Positions 6,170-12,038 of a DNA stretch of 12,038 bases are shown piece after piece. The position numbers and the translations under genes were made by a program. Source of the DNA: Pseudobdellovibrionaceae bacterium (GTDB lineage: Bacteria; Bdellovibrionota; Bdellovibrionia; Bdellovibrionales; JAMPXM01). The notes beneath the pieces were generated by a model, which did not search any database, had not been told where the DNA came from, and worked only from the letters and a program-made list of their open reading frames with translations. Positions within the stretch are counted from its first letter, which is position 1. Each line of letters starts with the position of its first letter. The stretch lies in assembly GCA_913776405.1 (NCBI GenBank), contig CAJYOV010000281.1, positions 1 to 12,038 of the forward strand, read 5' to 3'.

Positions 6170-6994
6170 ATGTTGAACGCGCGACTCTCACCACAATCAG
6201 TGAAAGCGGTAAGGCTCTTGCTGGTGGTTGGAGTCGCGTTTTTATTTTCTACGGTAAGTTTCGCCGCGAGCTCGAATGTCCGCTGGCCGAAAGCAACTTG
6301 GCAAGACCTCGCGAAGAAAGTCGGCACGAGCGAAGATGTTCGAGACGCTGCGATCACGCAGTTGAAAACACTAGTGGGCTTGAACTCCAAATTGAAAAAG
6401 GCCATCTACACAAGCGACCGGCCGCTTGCGCTTGACGTGATCAGCGCACTCGATTTGAAAGATATGATTCCGGATCTTCTCCTTCACGTGCCTGCAGACC
6501 CAGATGGGTTTCTGACGGTAGCCGTAAACGCGATGATGACGGACAAAAACCAAACTCAAATTTTAAACTCTTACCAAGAGAATCTCGCACCTGAGCAGCT
6601 TCCGCGTGTGTCGCCAGGCGCGATCGTTGCGATGCTTGAGCCGCTCGGCCGACTCGCAATCAAACTCCCGAAGCAAGTGCTTCGTGGGCTTAGCGTTCAT
6701 GCCTCGCCGGAGGTGCGTTCGTCATTGCTTTACTATCAGCGAATGATGGCTCTCAGACACGGCTCGTACGAAAATCTCGATCTCGTGACGAACATGTTGA
6801 GAGCAAAAGAATTTCAGATTCGACTTCAAGCGGTCTCCGTCTCGGCGGAGGTCCTCGGCTTGACCGCGAAAACCAAAATTCAGACTTCAGGCTCAGCCGG
6901 ACTCGCGGATTTGAAAACGGTTTGCGAAGCCGAAAAAGCGAAACAAATCCGTGAAGCCTGCTTGAACTTCTTAGCAAGCGGGGAGGGCAAGTGA
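6170..6994 (+). CDS. Exported helical-repeat-like protein
   Basis: 274 residues, no named family recognised. ATG 6170 is chosen because it opens a signal peptide (MLNARLSPQS then VKAVRLLLVVGVAFLFSTVSFA, cleavage near residue 32). The reading frame is open further upstream, but that part overlaps the lipoprotein gene and reads as noise. GAAGAG lies about 9 bp upstream, a modest ribosome site. The mature protein is almost all helix, in blocks that resemble HEAT/ARM repeats (SEDVRDAAITQLKTLV, DRPLALDVISALDLKDMIPDLL, SPEVRSSLLYYQRMMAL, EFQIRLQAVSVSAEVLG). Two cysteines near the C-terminus (TVCEAEK and REACLNF) may form a disulfide. Its stop overlaps the next start (GTGA). Periplasmic scaffolding or binding is a guess from the helical-repeat look. 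Confidence 0.8.
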   Translation: MLNARLSPQSVKAVRLLLVVGVAFLFSTVSFAASSNVRWPKATWQDLAKKVGTSEDVRDAAITQLKTLVGLNSKLKKAIYTSDRPLALDVISALDLKDMIPDLLLHVPADPDGFLTVAVNAMMTDKNQTQILNSYQENLAPEQLPRVSPGAIVAMLEPLGRLAIKLPKQVLRGLSVHASPEVRSSLLYYQRMMALRHGSYENLDLVTNMLRAKEFQIRLQAVSVSAEVLGLTAKTKIQTSGSAGLADLKTVCEAEKAKQIREACLNFLASGEGK

Positions 6995-7803
6995 GCTTGT
7001 GCCGTCTTGCTTTTGCGTTATCGCTCGTTTCGATTCTTGTGGGCGTCTCAGCGCAAGCTGCATCCTCTAACTGTTCGGACATGCAGAAGTCGCTTTATGC
7101 GAAGTCGACTCTCAAAGTACGGATGGTCTTTGGTTACAAAGATGCACGCCCCGCACGCTTCGTTGGTGATCGGCACGAGCGACTCGCCTTCATCGAGAAG
7201 ATTACAGCGGCCTGCGATGAGGGCGGACCCGAAACATGTGGTTTCACGCGCTCGCCTGAAAACGCAGATCTTTTCATGAAACGAATTTCGATTTCGGGAA
7301 AAGAAAAGAAAGTTCTCCTTTGGGTCGTCAATAGTTCCGTAGGCACCGACGACCAAGAAAATCTGTCTGATCCTTTTCAAAAGTGGAAATCTAAATACGC
7401 TGAGCAAGCCTTTCTCTCAGGCATCAAAGAGGCTGACGTCGTTCTGTACAATGGGCACTCTCGCTTCGGCGGTGGGCCCGACTTTCAGTCACCGCAACTC
7501 GACGCCGATGGCGCAGTTGATCCTACGCCATATAAAGAAGCGCGCCCGGGCCTAACGAAGATGCTTCAAGCCTTCGAATCTTCGCGTCGACCGAAAGAGT
7601 CGCCTTTTAAACAGCTGAAGATTCTTGGCCTCTATTCATGCTCTTCGAGTCAGCATTTCAATGACGAAATCCGTAAGGTCTCGCCGGCAGGTTTTGTTTC
7701 AAGCCACGTCTTGATGTATTACTCGGACGCACTCAACCAGTCGCTTTCAACTTTGAACGCCGTCCTCACGAAGACTTGCCCCAAAAATCTCACGTTCAAG
7801 TGA
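6991..7803 (+). CDS. Exported protein with caspase-like (clan CD) His-Cys pattern
   Basis: 270 residues. GTG 6991 overlaps the previous stop by GTGA and has GGAGGG (6982-6987) just upstream, so translation is probably coupled. A signal peptide is visible (MSLCRLAFALSLVSILVGVSAQA, cleavage near 23). Two hydrophobic strands each end in a candidate catalytic residue: EADVVLYNGHSRFGGG with H156, and LKILGLYSCSSSQHF with C217. A strand-then-His followed about 60 residues later by a strand-then-Cys is the layout of clan CD cysteine peptidases (caspases, gingipains, CHAT). Earlier strands fit an alpha/beta fold (LKVRMVFGY, KKVLLWVV). The link is my reading of the pattern; alternatively this is a non-enzymatic protein of similar fold. 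Its partners upstream are a lipoprotein and a helical exported protein. Confidence 0.8.
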   Translation: MSLCRLAFALSLVSILVGVSAQAASSNCSDMQKSLYAKSTLKVRMVFGYKDARPARFVGDRHERLAFIEKITAACDEGGPETCGFTRSPENADLFMKRISISGKEKKVLLWVVNSSVGTDDQENLSDPFQKWKSKYAEQAFLSGIKEADVVLYNGHSRFGGGPDFQSPQLDADGAVDPTPYKEARPGLTKMLQAFESSRRPKESPFKQLKILGLYSCSSSQHFNDEIRKVSPAGFVSSHVLMYYSDALNQSLSTLNAVLTKTCPKNLTFK

Positions 7804-7823
7804 GTGTCGAACTCTTCGACACT
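7803..7823 (+). terminator. 9-bp hairpin ending the three-gene envelope cluster
   Basis: AGTGTCGAA and TTCGACACT form a perfect 9-bp stem with a 3-nt loop, beginning within the stop codon of the His-Cys protein gene. It is followed by GAGAAATTT rather than a strong T-run. It probably ends or stabilises the upstream mRNA. Confidence 0.5.
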
Positions 7824-7896
7824 GAGAAATTTGGATAGGCCGCATTTGCGCCTCCAGCTTTTGAACTGATCCGAACTCAAAATAAAGAAGGTCTTA

Positions 7897-7953
7897 ATGC
7901 GAATTCGAGCGGCATTCCATGCGCCTCGATCTTGCTCTCTCGTTGTTCGATGA
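7897..7953 (+). CDS. Candidate 18-residue leader ORF coupled to the Fic gene
   Basis: ATG 7897 has AGAAGG (7886-7891) 5 bp upstream and encodes MRIRAAFHAPRSCSLVVR. Its stop TGA (7951-7953) overlaps the ATG of the large Fic protein gene (7950-7952) as ATGA. The Fic gene itself has only CT-rich sequence before its start, so the leader would supply the ribosomes by termination-reinitiation. The peptide resembles nothing I know and is probably not functional as a protein. The ribosome site and the overlap are seen directly; coupling is inferred. Confidence 0.45.
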   Translation: MRIRAAFHAPRSCSLVVR

Positions 7954-10175
7954 AAAAACGTGCGTTCGCCTTTACTTTTGCGTTCTCAGCTCTTACGGGC
8001 CTTTCGGCACTGACTGTTCCGAATACAGCCTTTGCATCCGGCAAGCCGGGCTTCTGCTCTGACGCCTTCTTTGGTGAGGAGATCGAAATCGGTAACACCG
8101 AACTCGAGTCTCTCAGGAAAAAGGATTTTTCCGCTTATTGGTCGAAAGTCATCGAAGTCTTGAAGACTGCACCGCACGAATCAAGCCTTGGCGCAGATAA
8201 GATCGAATCGTGGGTCGTAGCGCATTTTTTCTTTGATCGAATGGACCTCGCTACGTCGTCCGATCGTGAATACTCAACGCTAGTCGAACTTTGGGATACG
8301 CAATCCGACACCTCACCGTTTTTGCCGTTTCGAAAGACGTTCGAAAAGTCGCTTGCGCTGTCAAAATCACGTGTCCAACTCTCGTTCGACATGATCGCCG
8401 ATATCCATCGCTCGATGATGGACGGCAAACCTAAAATTGAAGATGCGAAAAAGGGCGAGATTTCTTGGTTTGACCTGATTAAGGAACGCGCGCTCTTCCA
8501 ATGGAAAAACGTAGAGGGCATTGAGACGCAGGATATCGGCCGCATTCGGTCGATCTCCGTCGGATTTGTTTTGGCTCGCGGTCCAAACCGCTTAGGGCTT
8601 CCGAAGTACAAAAATCCGCTTTTGACAGCGGTGGAGCGTCAGACCGAAACGGGCAAGCAAGCCTGGGCTCTTTACGCGAGCCTTACGAGCATCGATCGTT
8701 TCATTGATCAGCTATCGCCAAACGTGCGTAAGCAAGTCGAAGCCGCTAGAGTCTCAAAAACTCTGAATGACGAGAACAAGGAACTGACGAAGCTCGTGAT
8801 CGACGATCTTTTGAAGTCTGCGATTCAAACGCACACTCTTCAGATCGCAGCAGCCCAAACGCTTGAGCAACGGGTCGAGGCCCACGCGAAGTTCGTATGG
8901 AAGTTTATTTCAATTCATCCGTTCATGAACGGCAACGGTCGTACGGGCCGCGCTCTTCTTACGCGCTTGCTGATGTCTGAGGGCTTAACGCCGCCGCTTC
9001 TTAAAAACCAAAACGATGTCGTCATTTCAGAAAACGCCTACGCAGAACAGGTGAAAGAGGGCATCGCGCTTGCGTCGCGCTTTTTGGACGATATCGCGTG
9101 GCGTGCCCAGAATGGCTGGGAGCCGTCGAAAACACCTGTCGCGCTCTTGGCGCGGCTTCCGAAGAGAATTTATTTCGAGACTCAACAAGAGGATATTGGC
9201 CAGCGGTACGCCGACGTCGATGTCTATGACTTCGCTCAGTTCATTCGTATGGACGCAAGCAAAGCGAATATCAAGGGCGAGACGGCCGTGTTACGCGATT
9301 ACGTCGCACACTTGAAACGATGGACCGCTTACCGTGCTAAGACGGGCGAAGAATATCAAGTCCGCTTCGTTCCGAATGAGATGCAGGAAGCGGCTCTCAA
9401 AGTTGACTCGGTTGATCGTGCGCGGTGGAAGCTCAAGAAAAGTCTGTTCTACACGTCAGACTTCGCTTGGCGCGGCCTTGCAGCGACAGCAGAGTACTCG
9501 CTGGACCAGCTCTTGAGCCTCTTCGTGAAGCCGGAAGGTATTTTGCTGTCGATGCATTCGGCGAATGCTCAAGGTGCAGCCGCGATCGCGACTAGCGTTT
9601 TTCAAGACTATGAGGCGTTTAACAAGAAGGTCTTGAGCCCGAAGGACTTCTTCAAAATGTCGAGCGACCACATGAAGGCCGAAGGCGACTACTACAAGAG
9701 CCCGCTGCTTTCGGCAGCGATGACTCGCGCGGTTGCGGATCGTTTCTCGAAAGGTTTCCTGACCGGTAAAGACGCGATCCTGAAACAGAAGGGTCAACTT
9801 GTCGTAGCGGCTTACGCACCGAAATTTGGAACTTCATATTTCAATCGTCTGGGTCCGATCTCGAAACGCCTCGATCTTGGCTTCATGAGCATGTATCCGC
9901 GTCAACAGGAGATCGCAATTGCGGGCGTCATCGCGCCTGACTCTGTCATGCGCGTTGAGTACCGTGACGTGAAAGTTCTGAATGTCGCTGAGAACACGGG
10001 TGAAAACATCGCGGGCGACACGGAGATTAAATCTGTCACAACTCTTGAACGCGATCTCGCGGAGCCGTCGATGATTAAGGTGACGGTTTCGACGGAAGAG
10101 GGTGTCGTTCAAAGCAAGCGAACGTTCAAAATCGTGGTGAAAGAAAGCGGCGTCGATTTCAAAGAAATCAAATAG
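7950..10175 (+). CDS. Exported Fic-domain protein with C-terminal ART-like region
   Basis: 741 residues. ATG 7950 opens a signal peptide (MKKRAFAFTF...VPNTAFA, cleavage near 29); the in-frame TTG at 7932 is less likely. The Fic domain spans roughly 145-385: helix MIADIHRSMMDG (148-159), a flap-like IGRIRSISVGFV (196-207), and the motif HPFMNGNGRTGR (323-334) with catalytic H323, anion-binding loop and R331/R334. The usual acidic D/E of the motif is N327. Fic enzymes transfer AMP or related groups from nucleotides to protein hydroxyls. The C-terminal part (about 500-680) contains WRGLA (R508), YKSPLLSAAMTRAVADRFS (582-600) and PRQQEIAIAG (650-659, Q652-x-E654), in the order of the R-S-E core of ADP-ribosyltransferases; this second assignment is tentative. 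ATP and NAD are not expected in the periplasm, so an active enzyme would probably act in another cell. I saw no clear S/T-x3-E-G/N inhibitory helix. Confidence 0.88.
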   Translation: MKKRAFAFTFAFSALTGLSALTVPNTAFASGKPGFCSDAFFGEEIEIGNTELESLRKKDFSAYWSKVIEVLKTAPHESSLGADKIESWVVAHFFFDRMDLATSSDREYSTLVELWDTQSDTSPFLPFRKTFEKSLALSKSRVQLSFDMIADIHRSMMDGKPKIEDAKKGEISWFDLIKERALFQWKNVEGIETQDIGRIRSISVGFVLARGPNRLGLPKYKNPLLTAVERQTETGKQAWALYASLTSIDRFIDQLSPNVRKQVEAARVSKTLNDENKELTKLVIDDLLKSAIQTHTLQIAAAQTLEQRVEAHAKFVWKFISIHPFMNGNGRTGRALLTRLLMSEGLTPPLLKNQNDVVISENAYAEQVKEGIALASRFLDDIAWRAQNGWEPSKTPVALLARLPKRIYFETQQEDIGQRYADVDVYDFAQFIRMDASKANIKGETAVLRDYVAHLKRWTAYRAKTGEEYQVRFVPNEMQEAALKVDSVDRARWKLKKSLFYTSDFAWRGLAATAEYSLDQLLSLFVKPEGILLSMHSANAQGAAAIATSVFQDYEAFNKKVLSPKDFFKMSSDHMKAEGDYYKSPLLSAAMTRAVADRFSKGFLTGKDAILKQKGQLVVAAYAPKFGTSYFNRLGPISKRLDLGFMSMYPRQQEIAIAGVIAPDSVMRVEYRDVKVLNVAENTGENIAGDTEIKSVTTLERDLAEPSMIKVTVSTEEGVVQSKRTFKIVVKESGVDFKEIK

Positions 10176-10214
10176 ACTCCGTTGTAGACTCCGGCGCGTT
10201 TTTAAGTCGAAACT

Positions 10215-10244
10215 GAAGGCTGTGAAAATCAGCCTTCTTTTTTT
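10215..10244 (+). terminator. Intrinsic-terminator-like hairpin holding the next start codon
   Basis: GAAGGCTG (10215-10222) pairs perfectly with CAGCCTTC (10230-10237), giving an 8-bp stem with a TGAAAAT loop, followed at once by seven Ts (10238-10244). This is a classic Rho-independent terminator 39 bp after the Fic gene stop. The only start codon that gives the next protein its signal peptide, GTG 10222, begins at the last base of the left arm, and the GAAGG ribosome site (10215-10219) is in the left arm. Transcription end and translation start are thus on the same element. Confidence 0.75.
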
Positions 10245-11547
10245 GATTTCGATTCTTGTTTTTTCTCACGCGGCGCATGCGTTCGAGCTCGGTGGCACCA
10301 CGCGTTTGTCTTTCATGGAAGCTCGTTTCATCGAAGCGCCACCTGCGCCTGTTCAGCAGGACGAGATCCAATTTACCCTCGATCATGAGCGTCGGATCGC
10401 CCTTCACGATGGCGAAACATCGCGGCTCGGTTTTGAATTTCACCCCTTTCTTTATGGAACTACGGTCGAAGGTACTCGCGAGCGCCAGGTCGTTCTCGAT
10501 CCGCGCGCGGGTTACTTCGAATGGGCCGGCGAAACGATTTGGGTTCGAGCCGGCACCATGACCCTAAAGTGGGAGGGCACGGATGGCCTGAACCCGATGG
10601 AAATTGCGACTCAGAAAGATTGGAGCGATCCACTAAACTCGCAAACGCGAGCGTCAGCAGCGATTGCGATCGGGCGTTCCGGTGAAAACGTCGATATCGA
10701 AGCGGCGTTTATCCCGTGGCAAACTCGCTCGCTGCTTCCCGGAGAACGAAGCGCATGGCTTCCGCGTCGCGCGACGTTTCCACTTCGCACGGACGAGTTC
10801 GAATTAAGAGTTCCAAATGAAGTTTCCTATCGCTACGGTGAGCGTGAAAGTTTTCACGACCCGCGTAAGCGCAATGCTGCGGCTCGCGTGCAGCTGCGTA
10901 CAAGCTACGGTGACATCGCAGTCGGTTATTATGACGGGCTAGCGGATACACCGGCGATCGTCCCGACGCTCGACGTGGTCCCAATCCAAGTGAACCCTAA
11001 GCAGATTTTCGAGCTCTTAAATCCTGTTGAACTCGTGCCGGTGGATTACCGTGTACGAACCGTCGCGGGCTTCTACTCGAAAGCAATAGGGCCGTGGATT
11101 CTGCGGCTTGCTTCCAGATACGATTCGCCTTATCGCGTGGATAGCGAAGGTCGCTTCAATCCAGATGTTCCGACTTGGTCGCAAAACTCCGTTCTCGGTC
11201 TTGAGAGAACGTTCGAGTTCTCGAAGGTAATGCTAACGGGTGTTTTGCAGTACGCCGATGTTCGAGTGCCGGAGAGCAATTCGCTTCTTTCGGTGCGCGA
11301 TTTATTCGATCAAGCGCTTTTGGGTGGCTTGCGCGCGACTTTCGGTGACGACTGGACGCTGTTTGTTTCAGGTTTTTATTCGAGCAAAACGAAGTCAGCG
11401 TTCGAGAAAGTCGATTTGTCTTATCGACTTTCTGAACACTGGAAATTAAATGGCGCTGTTGAATTGCTGGATGGCCCTGAAGACTCGCTTCTTGGCGTGT
11501 ACGGCAGAAATGACCGTGCCTACGTTGGCGTTAGCGCTGTCTACTGA
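10222..11547 (+). CDS. Outer-membrane beta-barrel protein
   Basis: 441 residues. GTG 10222 gives a textbook signal peptide (MKISLLFLISILVFSHAAHA, cleavage after residue 20); no other start in frame keeps it, since the frame is closed by TAG at 10186-10188 and only CTG intervenes. The mature protein has alternating polar/hydrophobic strands, many Tyr and Trp, no cysteine that I can find, and a C-terminus ending in Tyr (RAYVGVSAVY), the pattern recognised by the Bam machinery. The last third is a clear run of antiparallel strands (SVLGLERTFEF, VMLTGVLQYADV, WTLFVSGFYSS, KVDLSYRLSEHWKLNGAVELLDG). Porin-like or a substrate-specific channel is likely; the subfamily is not recognised. The gene follows the Fic protein gene by 46 bp, and its 3' end overlaps a convergent gene by 17 bp. 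Confidence 0.88.
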   Translation: MKISLLFLISILVFSHAAHAFELGGTTRLSFMEARFIEAPPAPVQQDEIQFTLDHERRIALHDGETSRLGFEFHPFLYGTTVEGTRERQVVLDPRAGYFEWAGETIWVRAGTMTLKWEGTDGLNPMEIATQKDWSDPLNSQTRASAAIAIGRSGENVDIEAAFIPWQTRSLLPGERSAWLPRRATFPLRTDEFELRVPNEVSYRYGERESFHDPRKRNAAARVQLRTSYGDIAVGYYDGLADTPAIVPTLDVVPIQVNPKQIFELLNPVELVPVDYRVRTVAGFYSKAIGPWILRLASRYDSPYRVDSEGRFNPDVPTWSQNSVLGLERTFEFSKVMLTGVLQYADVRVPESNSLLSVRDLFDQALLGGLRATFGDDWTLFVSGFYSSKTKSAFEKVDLSYRLSEHWKLNGAVELLDGPEDSLLGVYGRNDRAYVGVSAVY

Positions 11548-12038
11548 ACGTAAGGCGGAACGATTTGCTATCGAGCCATTCGAGCGCGTCTGCTCGATAT
11601 TCACCGGCTGCGCCGAGATCAAGATCCGGAAACGCGAATTGCCCTGAGAGAGCCGACTGCGGGCCTGCAAGCGCTTCTGAAATAATGTCGTCAGGAATGT
11701 GGTTGCCTGAATCTTTGTCGAAGCGCTTTGCGTACGCTTTCGCGTAATTGCTCTTGATCGAAACCGATTCGATTGTCGTCGAGTAGTTGAGTCGGCCATT
11801 CGAAACTGAAAGCGCGACATTCGTTTTCGCAGACCCTTTCGTTTCGATCCATGTCCTCCACTGTTTATCGCGGTAGCTCTGTGAGACAGCGTAGACAGGA
11901 ACACTCGAAGTCAGTGATGAGCTAGAGCCGCGTTTCAGCGACAGTGATTTTGGAACAGCGAAATTTAAATAAAAGGGGCTGCTTGATGGGTAGTTCATCA
12001 GCTCTGCCCACTTGAAGAGCTGCGCGATGCGATTCTTC
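11531..12038 (-). CDS. Unknown protein, N-terminus beyond right edge
   Basis: The frame is open from the right edge to TAA at 11533-11531, giving about 168 visible C-terminal residues. It reads naturally from the edge (NRIAQLFKWAELMNYPSS...), so the ATG at 11998 is probably internal. No family is recognised. The visible part has Ser-rich and basic segments (KRGSSSSLTSS), short strands (VPVYAVSQSY, WRTWIETKG, NVALSVSNGRLNYSTTIESVSI) and a C-terminal helix/loop region (DDIISEALAGPQ, ALEWLDSKSFRLTFSRQR). An exported protein would fit the strand-rich look, but the N-terminus is needed to tell. Its end overlaps the barrel gene tail-to-tail by 17 bp, so the two must share termination signals. Confidence 0.7.
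   Translation of the reverse strand, partial: KNRIAQLFKWAELMNYPSSSPFYLNFAVPKSLSLKRGSSSSLTSSVPVYAVSQSYRDKQWRTWIETKGSAKTNVALSVSNGRLNYSTTIESVSIKSNYAKAYAKRFDKDSGNHIPDDIISEALAGPQSALSGQFAFPDLDLGAAGEYRADALEWLDSKSFRLTFSRQR

Noticed and set aside
7932..7949. TTG start for the Fic protein
   Set aside because: It would place six extra residues before MKKR, which already begins a standard signal peptide, and it has no ribosome site.
8135..8611. Minus-strand open frame of 158 codons inside the Fic gene
   Set aside because: It is opposite a long, well-supported coding frame and its translation is Ser/Arg-rich with no domain or start signal.
11446..11904. Minus-strand open frame of 152 codons
   Set aside because: It overlaps the frame that is open to the right edge and runs into the barrel gene; its Arg/Ser-rich translation is typical of a shadow frame.

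Overview
The window looks like a chromosomal segment of a Gram-negative bacterium. It has roughly 50% GC, good Shine-Dalgarno sites, several Sec signal peptides, one lipoprotein and one outer-membrane beta-barrel. Envelope/secreted proteins of no obvious family, a bacteriophytochrome, and an exported Fic protein fit a predatory or host-associated lineage such as Bdellovibrionota. That placement is an impression from gene content and style; nothing in the window proves it. I see no tRNA, rRNA, insertion sequence, CRISPR array or phage module.

Left part (1-3877): a minus-strand bacteriophytochrome, with its C-terminus beyond the left edge, is divergent from a plus-strand pair. That pair is a NhaR-like LysR regulator followed 4 bp later by a ClC-type chloride channel/antiporter. 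Between them are two identical-pattern LysR boxes, TCGG-N5-CCGA, centred exactly 30 bp apart. They look like an autoregulatory operator and may also serve the phytochrome gene.

Middle part (3878-5700): four small genes of unknown function. A Ser/Arg-tailed 187-residue protein (+) ends inside a strong hairpin, which also separates it from a convergent single-pass membrane protein (-). A small secreted protein (-) and an 80-residue cytosolic protein (+) follow, transcribed divergently. Several short dyads decorate the spacers.

Right part (5700-12038): a three-gene plus-strand cluster encodes envelope proteins: a low-complexity lipoprotein, a helical exported protein, and an exported protein with a His...Cys pattern like caspase-type (clan CD) peptidases. 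The last two overlap by GTGA. After a hairpin comes a candidate 18-codon leader ORF. It overlaps by ATGA the start of a 741-residue exported protein with a Fic motif in its middle and, further on, a pattern resembling the R-S-E core of ADP-ribosyltransferases. An intrinsic-terminator-like hairpin with a T7 tract follows, and the GTG start of the next gene, a 441-residue beta-barrel protein, lies within that hairpin. A convergent minus-strand gene of unknown function runs in from the right edge and overlaps the barrel gene by 17 bp.

The most notable items are the exported Fic plus ART-like fusion, the start codon inside a terminator hairpin, the candidate caspase-like exported protein, and the paired LysR operator between a photoreceptor and an ion-transport operon.
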